Positions 8,403 to 16,065 of a DNA stretch of 64,000 nt are shown here, one piece after another (position 1 is the first letter of the stretch; every line of letters starts with the position of its first letter). The notes under the pieces are model-generated. The model was not told the DNA's origin. It ran no database searches and saw nothing but the letters and a program-made list of their open reading frames with translations. A program made the translations under genes and the position numbers. The DNA is from Mucilaginibacter_A sp041088075 (lineage in GTDB: Bacteria; Bacteroidota; Bacteroidia; Sphingobacteriales; Sphingobacteriaceae): contig NZ_JBGCVY010000042.1 of assembly GCF_041088075.1 (NCBI RefSeq), positions 31,688-95,687 on the forward strand, in the 5' to 3' direction.

Positions 8403-8768
8403 TTACACCGACAATCTTTTAATCTCACAACTCGGATTCCCAAAGTTAATTAACAAGCCGGTTTTAATTTTACTCGCTTTTAAATATGACAGTAATTGAG
8501 CATGAAAGAGTTTTGGTAGGAAGCCTGTTACTGATTTCAATTCTACGATAACCTTATTTTCTATGAATAAATCACATCTAAATTTCCCGACTAATTGTTC
8601 TTGAAAATAAACGTTGAATTCTTTTTCTGCTTCAAAGTTTAAACCTTCAATTTTTAGTTGAACTTGTAATGATTTAGCATAAATTTTCTCCAAAAAACCC
8701 GGACCTAATGCACGATGTACTTCAAAACAGCAACCAATTATTTTTCCTGTGAGTACATCATTTTCCAT
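8403..8768 (-). CDS. GxxExxY protein (PD-(D/E)XK_3 family)
   Basis: The 121-residue protein carries the name-giving motif G24-x-x-E27-x-x-Y30 (GPGFLEKIY), followed by the nuclease-like core D66 (RCDLFI) and E76-L-K78 (VELKSV). Family members are common and often multicopy in Bacteroidota, and their function is unknown. The fold predicts a nuclease or DNA-binding role. The gene is tightly enclosed by ~52-bp inverted repeats (8318-8370 and 8791-8842) and interrupts the usual ftsY-rimO neighbourhood. This suggests that it is the cargo, or the mobilising protein, of a small repetitive unit. The start ATG at 8768 gives MENDVLTGKIIG, as expected for the family. Confidence 0.88.
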   Translation of the reverse strand: MENDVLTGKIIGCCFEVHRALGPGFLEKIYAKSLQVQLKIEGLNFEAEKEFNVYFQEQLVGKFRCDLFIENKVIVELKSVTGFLPKLFHAQLLSYLKASKIKTGLLINFGNPSCEIKRLSV

Positions 8769-8790
8769 TTTTATTTAGCAAGTAAAAATT

Positions 8791-8842
8791 AATGAAATCA
8801 TCAATAAAAATCTGTGTAATCTTTTAAGAATCTGTGAAATCC
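8791..8842 (-). repeat. Right ~52-bp inverted repeat of the GxxExxY unit
   Basis: It contains ATGAAATCATC, AATAAAAATCTGTGTAATC and GAATCTGTGAAATCC. The reverse complement aligns with 8318-8370. It ends four bases before the ftsY stop codon, so the unit sits precisely between two essential genes. Confidence 0.75.
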
Positions 8843-9811
8843 TTAACTATTCTTAAACAAACTATCCACAAAAGCTTTCCGATCAAACAATTGCAACTGA
8901 TCTTGTGCTTCACCAACCCCAATATATTTGACCGGGATTTTAAACTGGTCTGAAATCCCGATGACCACGCCGCCTTTTGCCGTGCCGTCTAATTTGGTTA
9001 AAGCCAATGCGTTTACATCAGTTGCCTGCGTAAATTGTTTGCATTGTTCGATGGCATTTTGTCCGGTCGAAGCATCCAAAACCAACAAAATCTCATGCGG
9101 TGCATTTGGGATAACTTTTTGCATCACGTTTTTGATTTTGGTCAGCTCGTTCATCAAACCAACTTTGTTATGCAAACGGCCTGCGGTATCAATAATCACC
9201 ACATCATCACCATTGGAAACGGCAGATTTTACGGTATCATAAGCCACCGAAGCCGGATCAGAACCCATCGCCTGCGCCACTACCCGCACGCCAACCCGTT
9301 CTCCCCACAACTGGATCTGGGAAACAGCCGCCGCCCGAAAAGTATCTGCCGCACCAATCACCACTTTATTTCCGGCTAATTTTAACTTATAAGCCAGCTT
9401 GCCAATCGTAGTGGTTTTGCCCACGCCATTTACGCCAACCACCATAATCACATAAGGTTTGTGGTTGCCGTATTCAAAATTTCGGAAATCGTTGCTGTTG
9501 TTTTCGGCTAATAATTGCTGGATTTCCTCTTTTAAAATTCCGTTGAGTTCTGCTGTGCCTAAGTATTTATCTCGTGCCACACGCTCTTCAATCCGCTTGA
9601 TGATTTTTAACGTGGTTGCAACGCCAACATCAGAAGTAACCAAGATCTCTTCCAAGTTATCCAAAACTTCTTCGTCAACGGTTGATTTTCCGGCAACAGC
9701 TTTGGTAATTTTAGAAAGAAAATTGTCTTTGGTTTTCTCCAGGCCTTTGTCCAGGTCCTGCTGTTCTACAACGGCGTTTTCTTTCTTTTTAAAAAAATCA
9801 AATAGTCCCAT
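8843..9811 (-). CDS. ftsY: Signal recognition particle receptor FtsY
   Basis: FtsY is the membrane-associated SRP receptor that delivers ribosome-nascent chains to the SecYEG translocon. At 322 residues it is a short form with a brief charged N-terminus (FFKKKENAVV). The NG domain is complete: G1 GVNGVGKTTT (126-135), DTFRAAA (156-162), G3 DTAGR (208-212) and G4 TKLD (272-275), then GTAKGG. It lies downstream of rpmB-rpmG-DUF4295 on the same strand, with a terminator-like hairpin and a copy of the dispersed word between. Confidence 0.96.
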   Translation of the reverse strand: MGLFDFFKKKENAVVEQQDLDKGLEKTKDNFLSKITKAVAGKSTVDEEVLDNLEEILVTSDVGVATTLKIIKRIEERVARDKYLGTAELNGILKEEIQQLLAENNSNDFRNFEYGNHKPYVIMVVGVNGVGKTTTIGKLAYKLKLAGNKVVIGAADTFRAAAVSQIQLWGERVGVRVVAQAMGSDPASVAYDTVKSAVSNGDDVVIIDTAGRLHNKVGLMNELTKIKNVMQKVIPNAPHEILLVLDASTGQNAIEQCKQFTQATDVNALALTKLDGTAKGGVVIGISDQFKIPVKYIGVGEAQDQLQLFDRKAFVDSLFKNS

Positions 9812-9830
9812 AGGCTTAATCCGAAAAAGC

Positions 9831-9860
9831 GATGCTTCTTTTACAGCATAAAATTAGGTA
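9831..9860 (+). repeat. Dispersed ATGCTTCTTTTA word upstream of ftsY
   Basis: GATGCTTCTTTTACAGCA, then TAAAATTAGG. On the minus strand it lies in the ftsY leader, ending 20 bases from the ATG. Confidence 0.8.
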
Positions 9861-9869
9861 TTCATAACA

Positions 9870-9905
9870 AAAAAAGCCCCTCCGGTAAATTCGGAACGGC
9901 TTTCT
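9870..9905 (-). terminator. Hairpin between DUF4295 gene and ftsY
   Basis: On the minus strand, AAAGCC-GTT-CCG and CGG-AGG-GGCTTT form a stem around a short loop, followed by a T run. It is a rho-independent terminator for the ribosomal-protein genes, probably partial since ftsY follows at once. Confidence 0.75.
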
Positions 9906-9925
9906 TATCCTGATATAAGAACTGG

Positions 9926-10096
9926 TTATTGGTTTGCAGCTTTTGCTACAGCAATTGCATCTTTAACGTGGTCGTTATGTGCAATAATTTCTTTAAAAGA
10001 ATAAGCACCGGTTTTCGGCGATTTCACCATTGTAATCACTTTGGAATATTCTTTGCCTTTTCCGGTTTTCAGGGTTGCAACTACTTTCTTTGCCAT
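9926..10096 (-). CDS. DUF4295 domain protein (56 aa)
   Basis: A 56-residue basic protein that begins MAKKVVATLKTGKGKEYSK and ends VAKAANQ. It is a Bacteroidota-specific family always found next to rpmG and ftsY, as here, and it is presumed to be a small ribosome-associated protein, though its role is not established. Reading the minus strand, ATG is at 10096-10094 and TAA at 9928-9926. It is shorter than common gene-calling cut-offs, so it can easily be missed. Confidence 0.9.
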   Translation of the reverse strand: MAKKVVATLKTGKGKEYSKVITMVKSPKTGAYSFKEIIAHNDHVKDAIAVAKAANQ

Positions 10097-10186
10097 GAGT
10101 TTTTTTTAAGTTAATGGATCATGGTTAATAGTTCATTGATGAAGCCACGTGCAGCTACCATCAACTATCAACTATCAACTATGTGC

Positions 10187-10369
10187 CTATTTAATTTCTT
10201 TATGTACCGTTACTTTTCTCAAAACCGGGTTAAATTTCTTCAGTTCCAGTCTTTCTGTTGTATTTCTTTTGTTCTTGGTGGTGATGTAACGGGACATGCC
10301 CGGCATTCCGCTGGTTTTATGCTCTGTACATTCTAAAATCACCTGAACTCGATTGCCTTTTTTTGCCAT
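10187..10369 (-). CDS. rpmG: 50S ribosomal protein bL33
   Basis: The 60-residue protein begins MAKKGNRVQVILECTEHK and has the TTKNKRNTTERLELKKFNP core of bL33. It has one cysteine only, so it is the zinc-free C- form. It lies between rpmB and the DUF4295 gene on the minus strand. Confidence 0.96.
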   Translation of the reverse strand: MAKKGNRVQVILECTEHKTSGMPGMSRYITTKNKRNTTERLELKKFNPVLRKVTVHKEIK

Positions 10370-10455
10370 TGTATTTTAAGTTGATGGTTGATTGTTAATA
10401 GTTAATGGTTGAAACTGCAATGAACAGACAACTGTAACCAGCAACAAACAATTAT

Positions 10456-10689
10456 TTAAATGTACCCTTTTTTTACAAATTTATTGATACAGGCGGAAAT
10501 GCCGTTTTTGTTAATGGTTTTGATAGCCGAAGTGGAAACTTTTAGCGTAATCCATTTATCTTCTTCCGGGATGAAGAACTTTTTCAGTTTCAGGTTTGGG
10601 TGAAACTTGCGTTTGGTTTTAGCATTTGAGTTGGAAACGCTGAAGCCATTCATAGAAGTTTTACCGGTTAAATCGCAAATTCTAGACAT
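10456..10689 (-). CDS. rpmB: 50S ribosomal protein bL28
   Basis: The family start is MSRICDLTGKTSMNG, so I use the ATG at 10689. The frame extends upstream to 10734, but those 15 residues are not part of bL28. This gives 77 residues with the typical VSNSNAKTKRKFHPNLK core. It is the first gene of the minus-strand set rpmB-rpmG-DUF4295(-ftsY-rimO-bshC). Confidence 0.96.
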   Translation of the reverse strand: MSRICDLTGKTSMNGFSVSNSNAKTKRKFHPNLKLKKFFIPEEDKWITLKVSTSAIKTINKNGISACINKFVKKGYI

Positions 10690-10731
10690 GATGAAATGTT
10701 TTGTTATTTCTTCTCCTTCAAAAAGAGTTTG

Positions 10732-10763
10732 CAAATATCAGCATTCCGCTTAAAAAAAGCAAC
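10732..10763 (-). promoter_or_regulatory. Candidate promoter of the rpmB set
   Basis: On the minus strand, GTTG is followed after 19-20 bases by GATATTTG, close to the Bacteroidota consensus TTTG-N19-TAnnTTTG. It would start transcription about 35-40 bases before the bL28 ATG. Each box has one mismatch. Confidence 0.5.
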
Positions 10764-10784
10764 ACTATTTTTAATTTTAGTTTT

Positions 10785-10814
10785 CACCAATTTTTAGGTG
10801 GTAAAAGAAGCATC
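10785..10814 (-). repeat. Dispersed word between divergent rpmB and satP
   Basis: CACCAATTTTTA, then GGTGG, then TAAAAGAAGCATC on the plus strand. It lies between two divergently transcribed genes. Confidence 0.85.
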
Positions 10815-10916
10815 GGGGTTTTTTGCCGCAATCTTTCAAATTAACTTCATCTGCCCAAAAACAAAGCTAAAATTTGTATTATTGTTCAACCAAAATCAAC
10901 CTAAAACATTCTGATA

Positions 10917-11513
10917 ATGAAAGAAATTAACGAACTCGTGCTTCGGGATTCTTCTGCCAATCCCGGCCCGCTTGGTTTATTTGCCTTTGGCACCACCACC
11001 GTTTTGCTCAACCTGCACAACGCCGGTTTTTTCGAACTTAACTCGATGATTTTGGCCATGGGGATTTTCTATGGCGGAACTGCGCAGGTAATTGCCGGGA
11101 TTTTAGAATCAAAAAAGAACAATACTTTCGGCATGACGGCCTTTATTTCTTACGGTTTTTTCTGGCTCACGCTGGTCGGCCTGATCGTGATGCCGAAATT
11201 TGGCTGGGTTGCCGCCACTTCAAAACCTGCAATGGCAGCCTATTTAACCGTTTGGGGGATTTTTACCGCTTTGTTGTTTATCGGCACATTGCGCCTTAAC
11301 CGGGCTTTGCAATTCGTTTTTGCCACGTTAACCATCTTGTTTTTTTTGCTGGCCGCAGGCGATGCAACCGGCAACGAAACCATCACCCATATTGCCGGTT
11401 ACGAAGGTTTAATTTGCGGCGCTTCAGCGATTTACACGGGCACTGCGGTTTTGTTGAACGATGTTTACGGCCGTAATTTTTGGCCGGTTGGAACGGTAAC
11501 CAATAATTATTGA
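10917..11513 (+). CDS. satP: Acetate uptake transporter, GPR1/FUN34/SatP family
   Basis: The 198-residue membrane protein has about six hydrophobic helices and the family signature NPGPLGL (15-21, usually NPAPLGL) before the first helix, plus GGTAQVIAGILE in the second. Relatives import acetate or succinate with protons. The next gene on the same strand is acetyl-CoA synthetase, so the pair would take up and activate acetate. A motif hairpin lies between them, so they may be separate transcripts or be partly attenuated. Confidence 0.9.
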   Translation: MKEINELVLRDSSANPGPLGLFAFGTTTVLLNLHNAGFFELNSMILAMGIFYGGTAQVIAGILESKKNNTFGMTAFISYGFFWLTLVGLIVMPKFGWVAATSKPAMAAYLTVWGIFTALLFIGTLRLNRALQFVFATLTILFFLLAAGDATGNETITHIAGYEGLICGASAIYTGTAVLLNDVYGRNFWPVGTVTNNY

Positions 11514-11553
11514 GCGGTTAAGGGCCGGTTTAAAATTTGTTCCGCATATTCCC

Positions 11554-11600
11554 GATGCTTCTTTTATCGGCATAAATTTAGTGTGCTAAAAGAAGCATTG
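11554..11600. repeat. Inverted pair of the dispersed word (satP-acs gap)
   Basis: GATGCTTCTTTTATC at 11554 and GCTAAAAGAAGCATTG ending at 11600 form 12-bp arms about 20 bases apart. The RNA would fold into a hairpin downstream of satP, so it could act as a terminator or stabiliser. Confidence 0.85.
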
Positions 11601-11693
11601 CGGATTTTTATGGCAGAATTTAAACAGCTTCAATCCTTCTCACAACAAAATTTTTAGATTTACACGCAACAAGAGCTAAACAATTTCTACCAA

Positions 11694-13607
11694 ATGAACC
11701 TGCAAGTAAAATCCTTTGAAGAATACCAAGACGTTTATCAATACAGCATCAACGAACCGGAAAAGTTTTGGGCCGAAATTGCCGAGAATTTTTTATGGCG
11801 CAAAAAATGGGACACTGTTTTGGATTGGAATTTTACCGAACCTAAAATCAAATGGTTTGCCGGCGCGAAGTTGAACATCACCGAAAACTGTATTGACCGA
11901 CATTTGGAAACTTTGGGCGACCAACCGGCCATCATTTGGGAACCAAACGATCCGGAAGAAGACCACCGCATTTTGACGTATAAACAGTTGCACCAAAAGG
12001 TTTGTCAGTTTTCGCACGTCCTTCAAAATAATGGCGTTAAAAAAGGCGACCGCATTTGTATCTACATGCCGATGGTGCCAGAACTGGCCATTGCGGTTTT
12101 GGCTTGTGCGCGTGTTGGCGCTATTCATTCGGTTGTTTTTGGCGGATTTTCGGCACAATCCATCGCCGACAGGATTATTGATGCCGAATGCAATTTGGTG
12201 ATTACGGCGGATGGCGGTTTTCGGGGCAACAAAGAAACACCGCTAAAAACAGTAATTGACGATGCGCTGGTGCAATGCCGTTCGGTAAAAAAAGTAATTG
12301 TTTTAACCCGAAGCCGTACGCCGGTTTCGATGATCAAAGGCCGCGATGTTTGGTGGGAAGATGAAATCCGGAAAGTAGAAACCAGCGGGCAAACGGATTT
12401 TCCGGCCGTAGAAATGGATGCAGAAGATATGCTTTTCATCCTGTACACTTCCGGCTCAACCGGAAAACCCAAAGGCGTGGTGCATACTTGCGGCGGCTAT
12501 ATGGTTTATACCGGTTATACTTTTGCCAACGTTTTTCAGTACCAGCCTGGCGAAGTTCATTTTTGTACGGCCGATATTGGCTGGATCACCGGCCATTCGT
12601 ACATTGTTTACGGCCCGCTTTCGCAAGGCGCAACCGCCTTGATGTTTGAAGGAATCCCGACCTGGCCAGATGCCGGCCGCTTTTGGGATATTGTTCAAAA
12701 GTTTAAAGTCAACATTTTATACACTGCGCCAACGGCCATCCGCTCGTTGATGAGTTTTGGTGAAGAGCCGTTAAAAGGCAAAGATTTAAGTTCGCTCACT
12801 AAATTAGGTTCGGTAGGAGAGCCGATTAACGAAGAAGCCTGGCATTGGTTTAATGATAAAATCGGACAAAACCGCTGCCCGATTGCCGATACTTGGTGGC
12901 AAACCGAAACCGGCGGCCTGATGATTTCGCCGATTACCGGCGTTACGCCTACCAAACCCGGTTACGCTACGTTGCCATTGCCGGGCGTGCAGCCGGTTTT
13001 GGTGGATGAAAACGGACAGGAAATTGAAGGCAACGGTGTCAGCGGAAATTTGTGCATTAAATTTCCGTGGCCGGGAATGTTGCGTACCACTTATGGCGAC
13101 CATGAGCGCTGCCGAACCACATATTTTGCCACTTACCCAAACCGTTATTTTACAGGCGATGGTTGCCTGCGCGATGAAGACGGCTACTACAAAATCACTG
13201 GCCGTGTGGACGATGTGCTGAACGTTTCCGGCCATCGTATTGGTACTGCTGAAGTGGAAAACGCCATCAACATGCACACCGATGTGGTAGAATCAGCCGT
13301 GGTTGGTTACCCGCACGATATTAAAGGACAAGGCGTTTACGCTTTTGTCGTTTGCCCAACCATGCACGGCGATGAAAACCTCACCCGAAAAGATATCACG
13401 ATGACGGTTTCGCGCATCATCGGTGCCATTGCCAAGCCCGATAAAATCCAGTTTGTAAGCGGTTTGCCCAAAACGCGTTCCGGTAAAATTATGCGCCGGA
13501 TTTTAAGAAAAATTGCAGAAGGCGATACGGGGAATTTGGGCGATACCAGTACTTTGCTGGATCCAGCCGCGGTGGAAGAGATTAAGGCCGGTGCGTTGAA
13601 CAAATAA
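11694..13607 (+). CDS. acs: Acetyl-CoA synthetase (AMP-forming)
   Basis: Acs makes acetyl-CoA from acetate, ATP and CoA through an acetyl-adenylate. The 637-residue protein has the adenylation P-loop YTSGSTGKPKG (251-261), the TWWQTETGG motif near 400, the hinge region GRVDDVLNVSGHRIGT, and the C-terminal RSGKIMRR with K598. This lysine is the one acetylated to silence the enzyme in other bacteria. Length and domain order are normal. It follows the acetate transporter gene. Confidence 0.97.
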   Translation: MNLQVKSFEEYQDVYQYSINEPEKFWAEIAENFLWRKKWDTVLDWNFTEPKIKWFAGAKLNITENCIDRHLETLGDQPAIIWEPNDPEEDHRILTYKQLHQKVCQFSHVLQNNGVKKGDRICIYMPMVPELAIAVLACARVGAIHSVVFGGFSAQSIADRIIDAECNLVITADGGFRGNKETPLKTVIDDALVQCRSVKKVIVLTRSRTPVSMIKGRDVWWEDEIRKVETSGQTDFPAVEMDAEDMLFILYTSGSTGKPKGVVHTCGGYMVYTGYTFANVFQYQPGEVHFCTADIGWITGHSYIVYGPLSQGATALMFEGIPTWPDAGRFWDIVQKFKVNILYTAPTAIRSLMSFGEEPLKGKDLSSLTKLGSVGEPINEEAWHWFNDKIGQNRCPIADTWWQTETGGLMISPITGVTPTKPGYATLPLPGVQPVLVDENGQEIEGNGVSGNLCIKFPWPGMLRTTYGDHERCRTTYFATYPNRYFTGDGCLRDEDGYYKITGRVDDVLNVSGHRIGTAEVENAINMHTDVVESAVVGYPHDIKGQGVYAFVVCPTMHGDENLTRKDITMTVSRIIGAIAKPDKIQFVSGLPKTRSGKIMRRILRKIAEGDTGNLGDTSTLLDPAAVEEIKAGALNK

Positions 13608-13666
13608 TATTGAGCCAGGATAAATAAACAAAAAGCTGGTATAAATGCTGTTCTTCAAAAATTTAC

Positions 13667-13749
13667 AATGCTTCTTTTATCCCTGTAAATTCTGTTTCGG
13701 TACAAAAAGAACAACGGGCCAATGATTTTGATGTGGTAAAAGAAGCATG
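13667..13749. repeat. Inverted pair of the dispersed word downstream of acs
   Basis: AATGCTTCTTTTATC at 13667 and GGTAAAAGAAGCATG ending at 13749 face each other across about 53 bases, including GGGCCAATGATTTTGATG in the position where other copies have CCAATTTTATG. Confidence 0.85.
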
Positions 13750-13834
13750 GAAAATATTCTGAACAAATTTTAAACCTGCCCAAAACCAAATGAAGCTGCT
13801 TATCGTAAAGAGCCTGGTAAAATACTTGGTTTAA

Positions 13835-14101
13835 ATGGAGATTGATTATATTATTTTAGACAGTAATTCTGCAAGTGAATTAGAACTGTTATTGGGCGAA
13901 AAAGCTTTGGATGGTTATAAAGCCGTTTCTTTAAATTCATGTTTTGATCCTCACAAAGGAATAACCTACACGGCTTTAATGGTAAATTACGGTTTGAACG
14001 GCCAGTTGGAAGATACAATGGCCCATATTTTAGAAAAGTTAGATACTATCAGTATGTCTTTATTATTGATCGAAACCAATACCGGTGATAACTTGGGTTG
14101 A
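13835..14101 (+). CDS. Hypothetical protein, 88 aa
   Basis: I do not recognise this protein. It begins MEIDYIILDSNSASELE and includes an E-L-x-x-L-L-G-E-K-A-L-D-G-Y-K-A-V segment, resembling the small proteins (DUF1737/DUF4177-like) that pair a helix with a GW/GYK-x-V strand. No signal peptide or membrane segment is visible. Codon use matches its neighbours. It lies between acs and the tRNA-Val locus and has no obvious operon partner. Confidence 0.6.
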   Translation: MEIDYIILDSNSASELELLLGEKALDGYKAVSLNSCFDPHKGITYTALMVNYGLNGQLEDTMAHILEKLDTISMSLLLIETNTGDNLG

Positions 14102-14259
14102 GCATAATAGTAAGGGGTTTTATGCTGATTGTAAGATCATTAACCATAAAATGATCAAGGAAAATTTTTAAAATAGGGGAAATTTAAGAAATTATTTAGG
14201 CTTTAAATTTTCTTAAAACTGATCCTGATTTTCCTTCAAACAAAAAAACTAAAATATAT

Positions 14260-14290
14260 TTTGCAGAAATAAATTGCACTCCTATATTTG
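14260..14290 (+). promoter_or_regulatory. Promoter of the tRNA-Val-like array
   Basis: TTTG at 14260-14263, 19 bases, then TATATTTG at 14283-14290. This is a perfect Bacteroidota TTTG-N19-TAnnTTTG promoter. The first array unit starts 16 bases further on, so the four tRNA-like units and tRNA-Val should be one transcript. Confidence 0.85.
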
Positions 14291-14305
14291 CAGTCCCAAA
14301 CGCAA

Positions 14306-14601
14306 GGGAGATTAGCTCAGCTGGTTCAGAGCATCCCGGTTAACAGACCGGGAGGGCCACGGCAGGGTTTACAAAAATAGGGAGATTAGCTCAGCTGGTT
14401 CAGAGCATCCCGGTTTACGGATCGGGAGGGCCACGACAGGGTTTACAAAAATAGAGAGATTAGCTCAGCTGGTTCAGAGCATCCCGGTTTATGGACCGGG
14501 AGGGCCACGGCAGGGTTTACAAAAATAGGGAGATTAGCTCAGCTGGTTCAGAGCATCCCGGTTTACGGACCGGGAGGGCCACGGCAGGGTTTACAAAAAT
14601 A
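14306..14601 (+). repeat. Four tandem 74-bp tRNA-Val-like units
   Basis: Units begin at 14306, 14380, 14454 and 14528, exactly 74 bases apart, and the true tRNA-Val begins at 14602. Each unit starts with the tRNA-Val 5' half (acceptor 5' strand, D arm, GAGCAT). A GC stem CCCGGT/ACCGGG then replaces the anticodon arm, with loops TAACAG, TTACGG, TTATGG and TTACGG (unit 2 has one G-T pair). The 3' part GGGCCACGGCAGGG-TTTAC has no TTCGA T-loop, so these are not functional tRNAs. They are pseudo-tRNAs or tRNA-like RNAs. Confidence 0.85.
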
Positions 14602-14676
14602 GGGAGATTAGCTCAGCTGGTTCAGAGCATCTGCCTTACAAGCAGAGGGTCACTGGTTCGAACCCAGTATCTCCCA
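14602..14676 (+). tRNA. tRNA-Val(UAC)
   Basis: Complete cloverleaf: acceptor GGGAGAT/ATCTCCC, D arm GCTC/GAGC, anticodon stem TCTGC/GCAGA with loop CTTACAA (anticodon TAC), T arm ACTGG-TTCGAAC-CCAGT, discriminator A. No CCA is encoded: ACA follows. It is the last member of the array and is followed by a terminator. Confidence 0.95.
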
Positions 14677-14706
14677 CAAAGGCATCCAAACGGATGCCTT
14701 TTTTAA
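14677..14706 (+). terminator. Terminator after tRNA-Val
   Basis: AAAGGCATCC-AAAC-GGATGCC then TTTTTT: a perfect stem with a T run right behind the tRNA. Confidence 0.9.
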
Positions 14707-14709
14707 TTT

Positions 14710-14955
14710 ATGTTTTTTACATACATCCTGTATTCCCCTACGTTGGATAAATATTATATTGGCTCGACCGCTGGCCTTGATGAACGTATTAAAAAACACA
14801 ACACCAACCACAAAGGCTTTACGGGACGGGCAGGGGACTGGGGCTTGAAATGGAAAGAAGAAAATGCCTCGAAAAGCGGTGCAAACATCCGGGAACGTCA
14901 AATAAAAAGCTGGAAAAGCAGGAAAATGATAGAGAAACTTATTATTGAAGGTTAG
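14710..14955 (+). CDS. GIY-YIG nuclease-domain protein (81 aa)
   Basis: A single-domain GIY-YIG protein: Y-I-L near the N-terminus and YYIGST (about 17-22), then D-E-R-I-K-K-H-N and a basic C-terminus (ERQIKSWKSRKMIEKLI). It resembles the UPF0213/YhbQ-like small nucleases common in Bacteroidota, whose cellular role is unknown. It lies between tRNA-Val and a second tRNA-like sequence, and its stop codon overlaps the start of the latter. The segment containing it is bounded by 33-bp direct repeats of the tRNA 3' half (14645-14677 and 14991-15023), as in site-specific insertions at tRNA genes. Confidence 0.88.
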   Translation: MFFTYILYSPTLDKYYIGSTAGLDERIKKHNTNHKGFTGRAGDWGLKWKEENASKSGANIRERQIKSWKSRKMIEKLIIEG

Positions 14956-15025
14956 CTTAACTGGTTCAGGGCATCCCGGTTTTGCACCGGGAGGGTCACT
15001 GGTTCGAACCCAGTATCTCCCACCA
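14946..15025 (+). pseudogene. tRNA-Val-like pseudogene with encoded CCA
   Basis: The D arm is GCTTAACTGG, the anticodon arm is CCCGG-TTTTGCA-CCGGG like the upstream array, and the T arm and 3' acceptor are identical to tRNA-Val, followed by CCA. The 5' acceptor strand TGAAGGT pairs poorly with ATCTCCC, and the anticodon stem is one pair too long. The anticodon cannot be assigned (TTG or TGC, depending on how the loop is set). It overlaps the GIY-YIG stop by ten bases. It is probably non-functional. Confidence 0.75.
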
Positions 15026-15052
15026 AGGCCGACGATACATTGTCGGCCTTTT
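15025..15052 (+). terminator. Terminator after the tRNA-like pseudogene
   Basis: AAGGCCGACGATA-CAT-TGTCGGCCTTTTG: a strong stem followed by a short T run. Confidence 0.85.
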
Positions 15053-15173
15053 GTATTTCAGGATGTTTTAGTTCTGTATCTTAATTTGTGCTGAGTTTTG
15101 ACCTAACAGAAGGAATTCAACACAAAACCCGAAGCTTTAGCAGGAAAAACTTGAAACAACTCCGATACATTAG

Positions 15174-15261
15174 AATGCTTCTTTTACCACCTAAAAATTG
15201 GCAAGTATCAATTTTGCTCCAATCAATCCAACCACCAATTTTTATAGCCTAAAAGAAGCAT
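15174..15261. repeat. Inverted pair of the dispersed word, full form
   Basis: AATGCTTCTTTTACC-ACC-TAAAAATTGG at the left and CCAATTTTTATAG-CC-TAAAAGAAGCAT at the right, separated by about 30 bases. Both halves of each unit are intact. This is the clearest example of the paired form. Confidence 0.9.
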
Positions 15262-15295
15262 AAGTTTTTCTTGTGCCGAGGAAAAGGCATACCTG

Positions 15296-15916
15296 TTAAT
15301 TTAAAATTTCTGGCAGGTTGGCGTAGTTTGATCCGTAATGGTCTGCAAGGGCAGGAGAATATTTCCCCTGGTAATCATATAAATAAGTTTCGATCCCAAG
15401 TTCCCGGGCATCGGCTATTTCTACTTCCGGGTTATCGCCTATCACCAGCACTTCGCCGGGCGAGAAATGATACTTTTGTAAAATCTGCAAAAACACGTCC
15501 TTTTTGCTCAGATCAGACTTTGCCGGGTCGGGTATATAAATCTCCTTAAAATCATTTTTGATGCCCAGAAGCTTTATTTTGCTTTTCTGAAAATCGGTAT
15601 AGCCCGCCGTTACCAAAAACTTTTCTATCGGTAAATCTTTGGCAATCTGGTAATCTTCAAATGCCTTGATCGGGATATTACAGGTCATCTTTACCGACAG
15701 CTTCATGCCTTCTTCCTTAAGCTCCTTATTGAATTTATAGCGGTCTGCAACTTTATGAAACGGCGTGGTCAATAAATCTTCCTTTACTTGCTGGTAAACC
15801 TCGCTGCTTAATTGTGGTTTAAGCAAATCGAACAAAGGGGCGAACATTTCGTCAGCATAAGGCTTAATGGGATAGATGGTGTCATCAAGATCGAAAATCA
15901 ATGCTTTTTTTGTCAT
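15296..15916 (-). CDS. HAD-family hydrolase
   Basis: A 206-residue haloacid dehalogenase-like phosphatase. Motif I is FDLDDT with nucleophile D9 and acid/base D11, motif II is VTAG, a lysine lies in the following region, and motif IV is VIGDNPEVEIADA. A helical cap lies between motifs I and II. Relatives dephosphorylate small sugar or nucleotide phosphates, but the substrate cannot be predicted. It is monocistronic, with repeats on both sides. Confidence 0.88.
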   Translation of the reverse strand: MTKKALIFDLDDTIYPIKPYADEMFAPLFDLLKPQLSSEVYQQVKEDLLTTPFHKVADRYKFNKELKEEGMKLSVKMTCNIPIKAFEDYQIAKDLPIEKFLVTAGYTDFQKSKIKLLGIKNDFKEIYIPDPAKSDLSKKDVFLQILQKYHFSPGEVLVIGDNPEVEIADARELGIETYLYDYQGKYSPALADHYGSNYANLPEILN

Positions 15917-16065
15917 GGTAAAATGTTAGCAATCTACAAGGCTACTTTGTTTTTGAAAAAATATCCACAAAAATTTAAGCTTTTTTATTGGCTCTTTGTC
16001 CTGATGAAAATAAACTTGTTTAAACTTTTATTATTCATTACACCGTTCATGTACAGATATTTATT

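Noticed and set aside
14306..14601. Possible CRISPR array
   Set aside because: Units are contiguous 74-bp near-identical copies with no spacers, and each contains a tRNA-Val 5' half. There are no cas genes.
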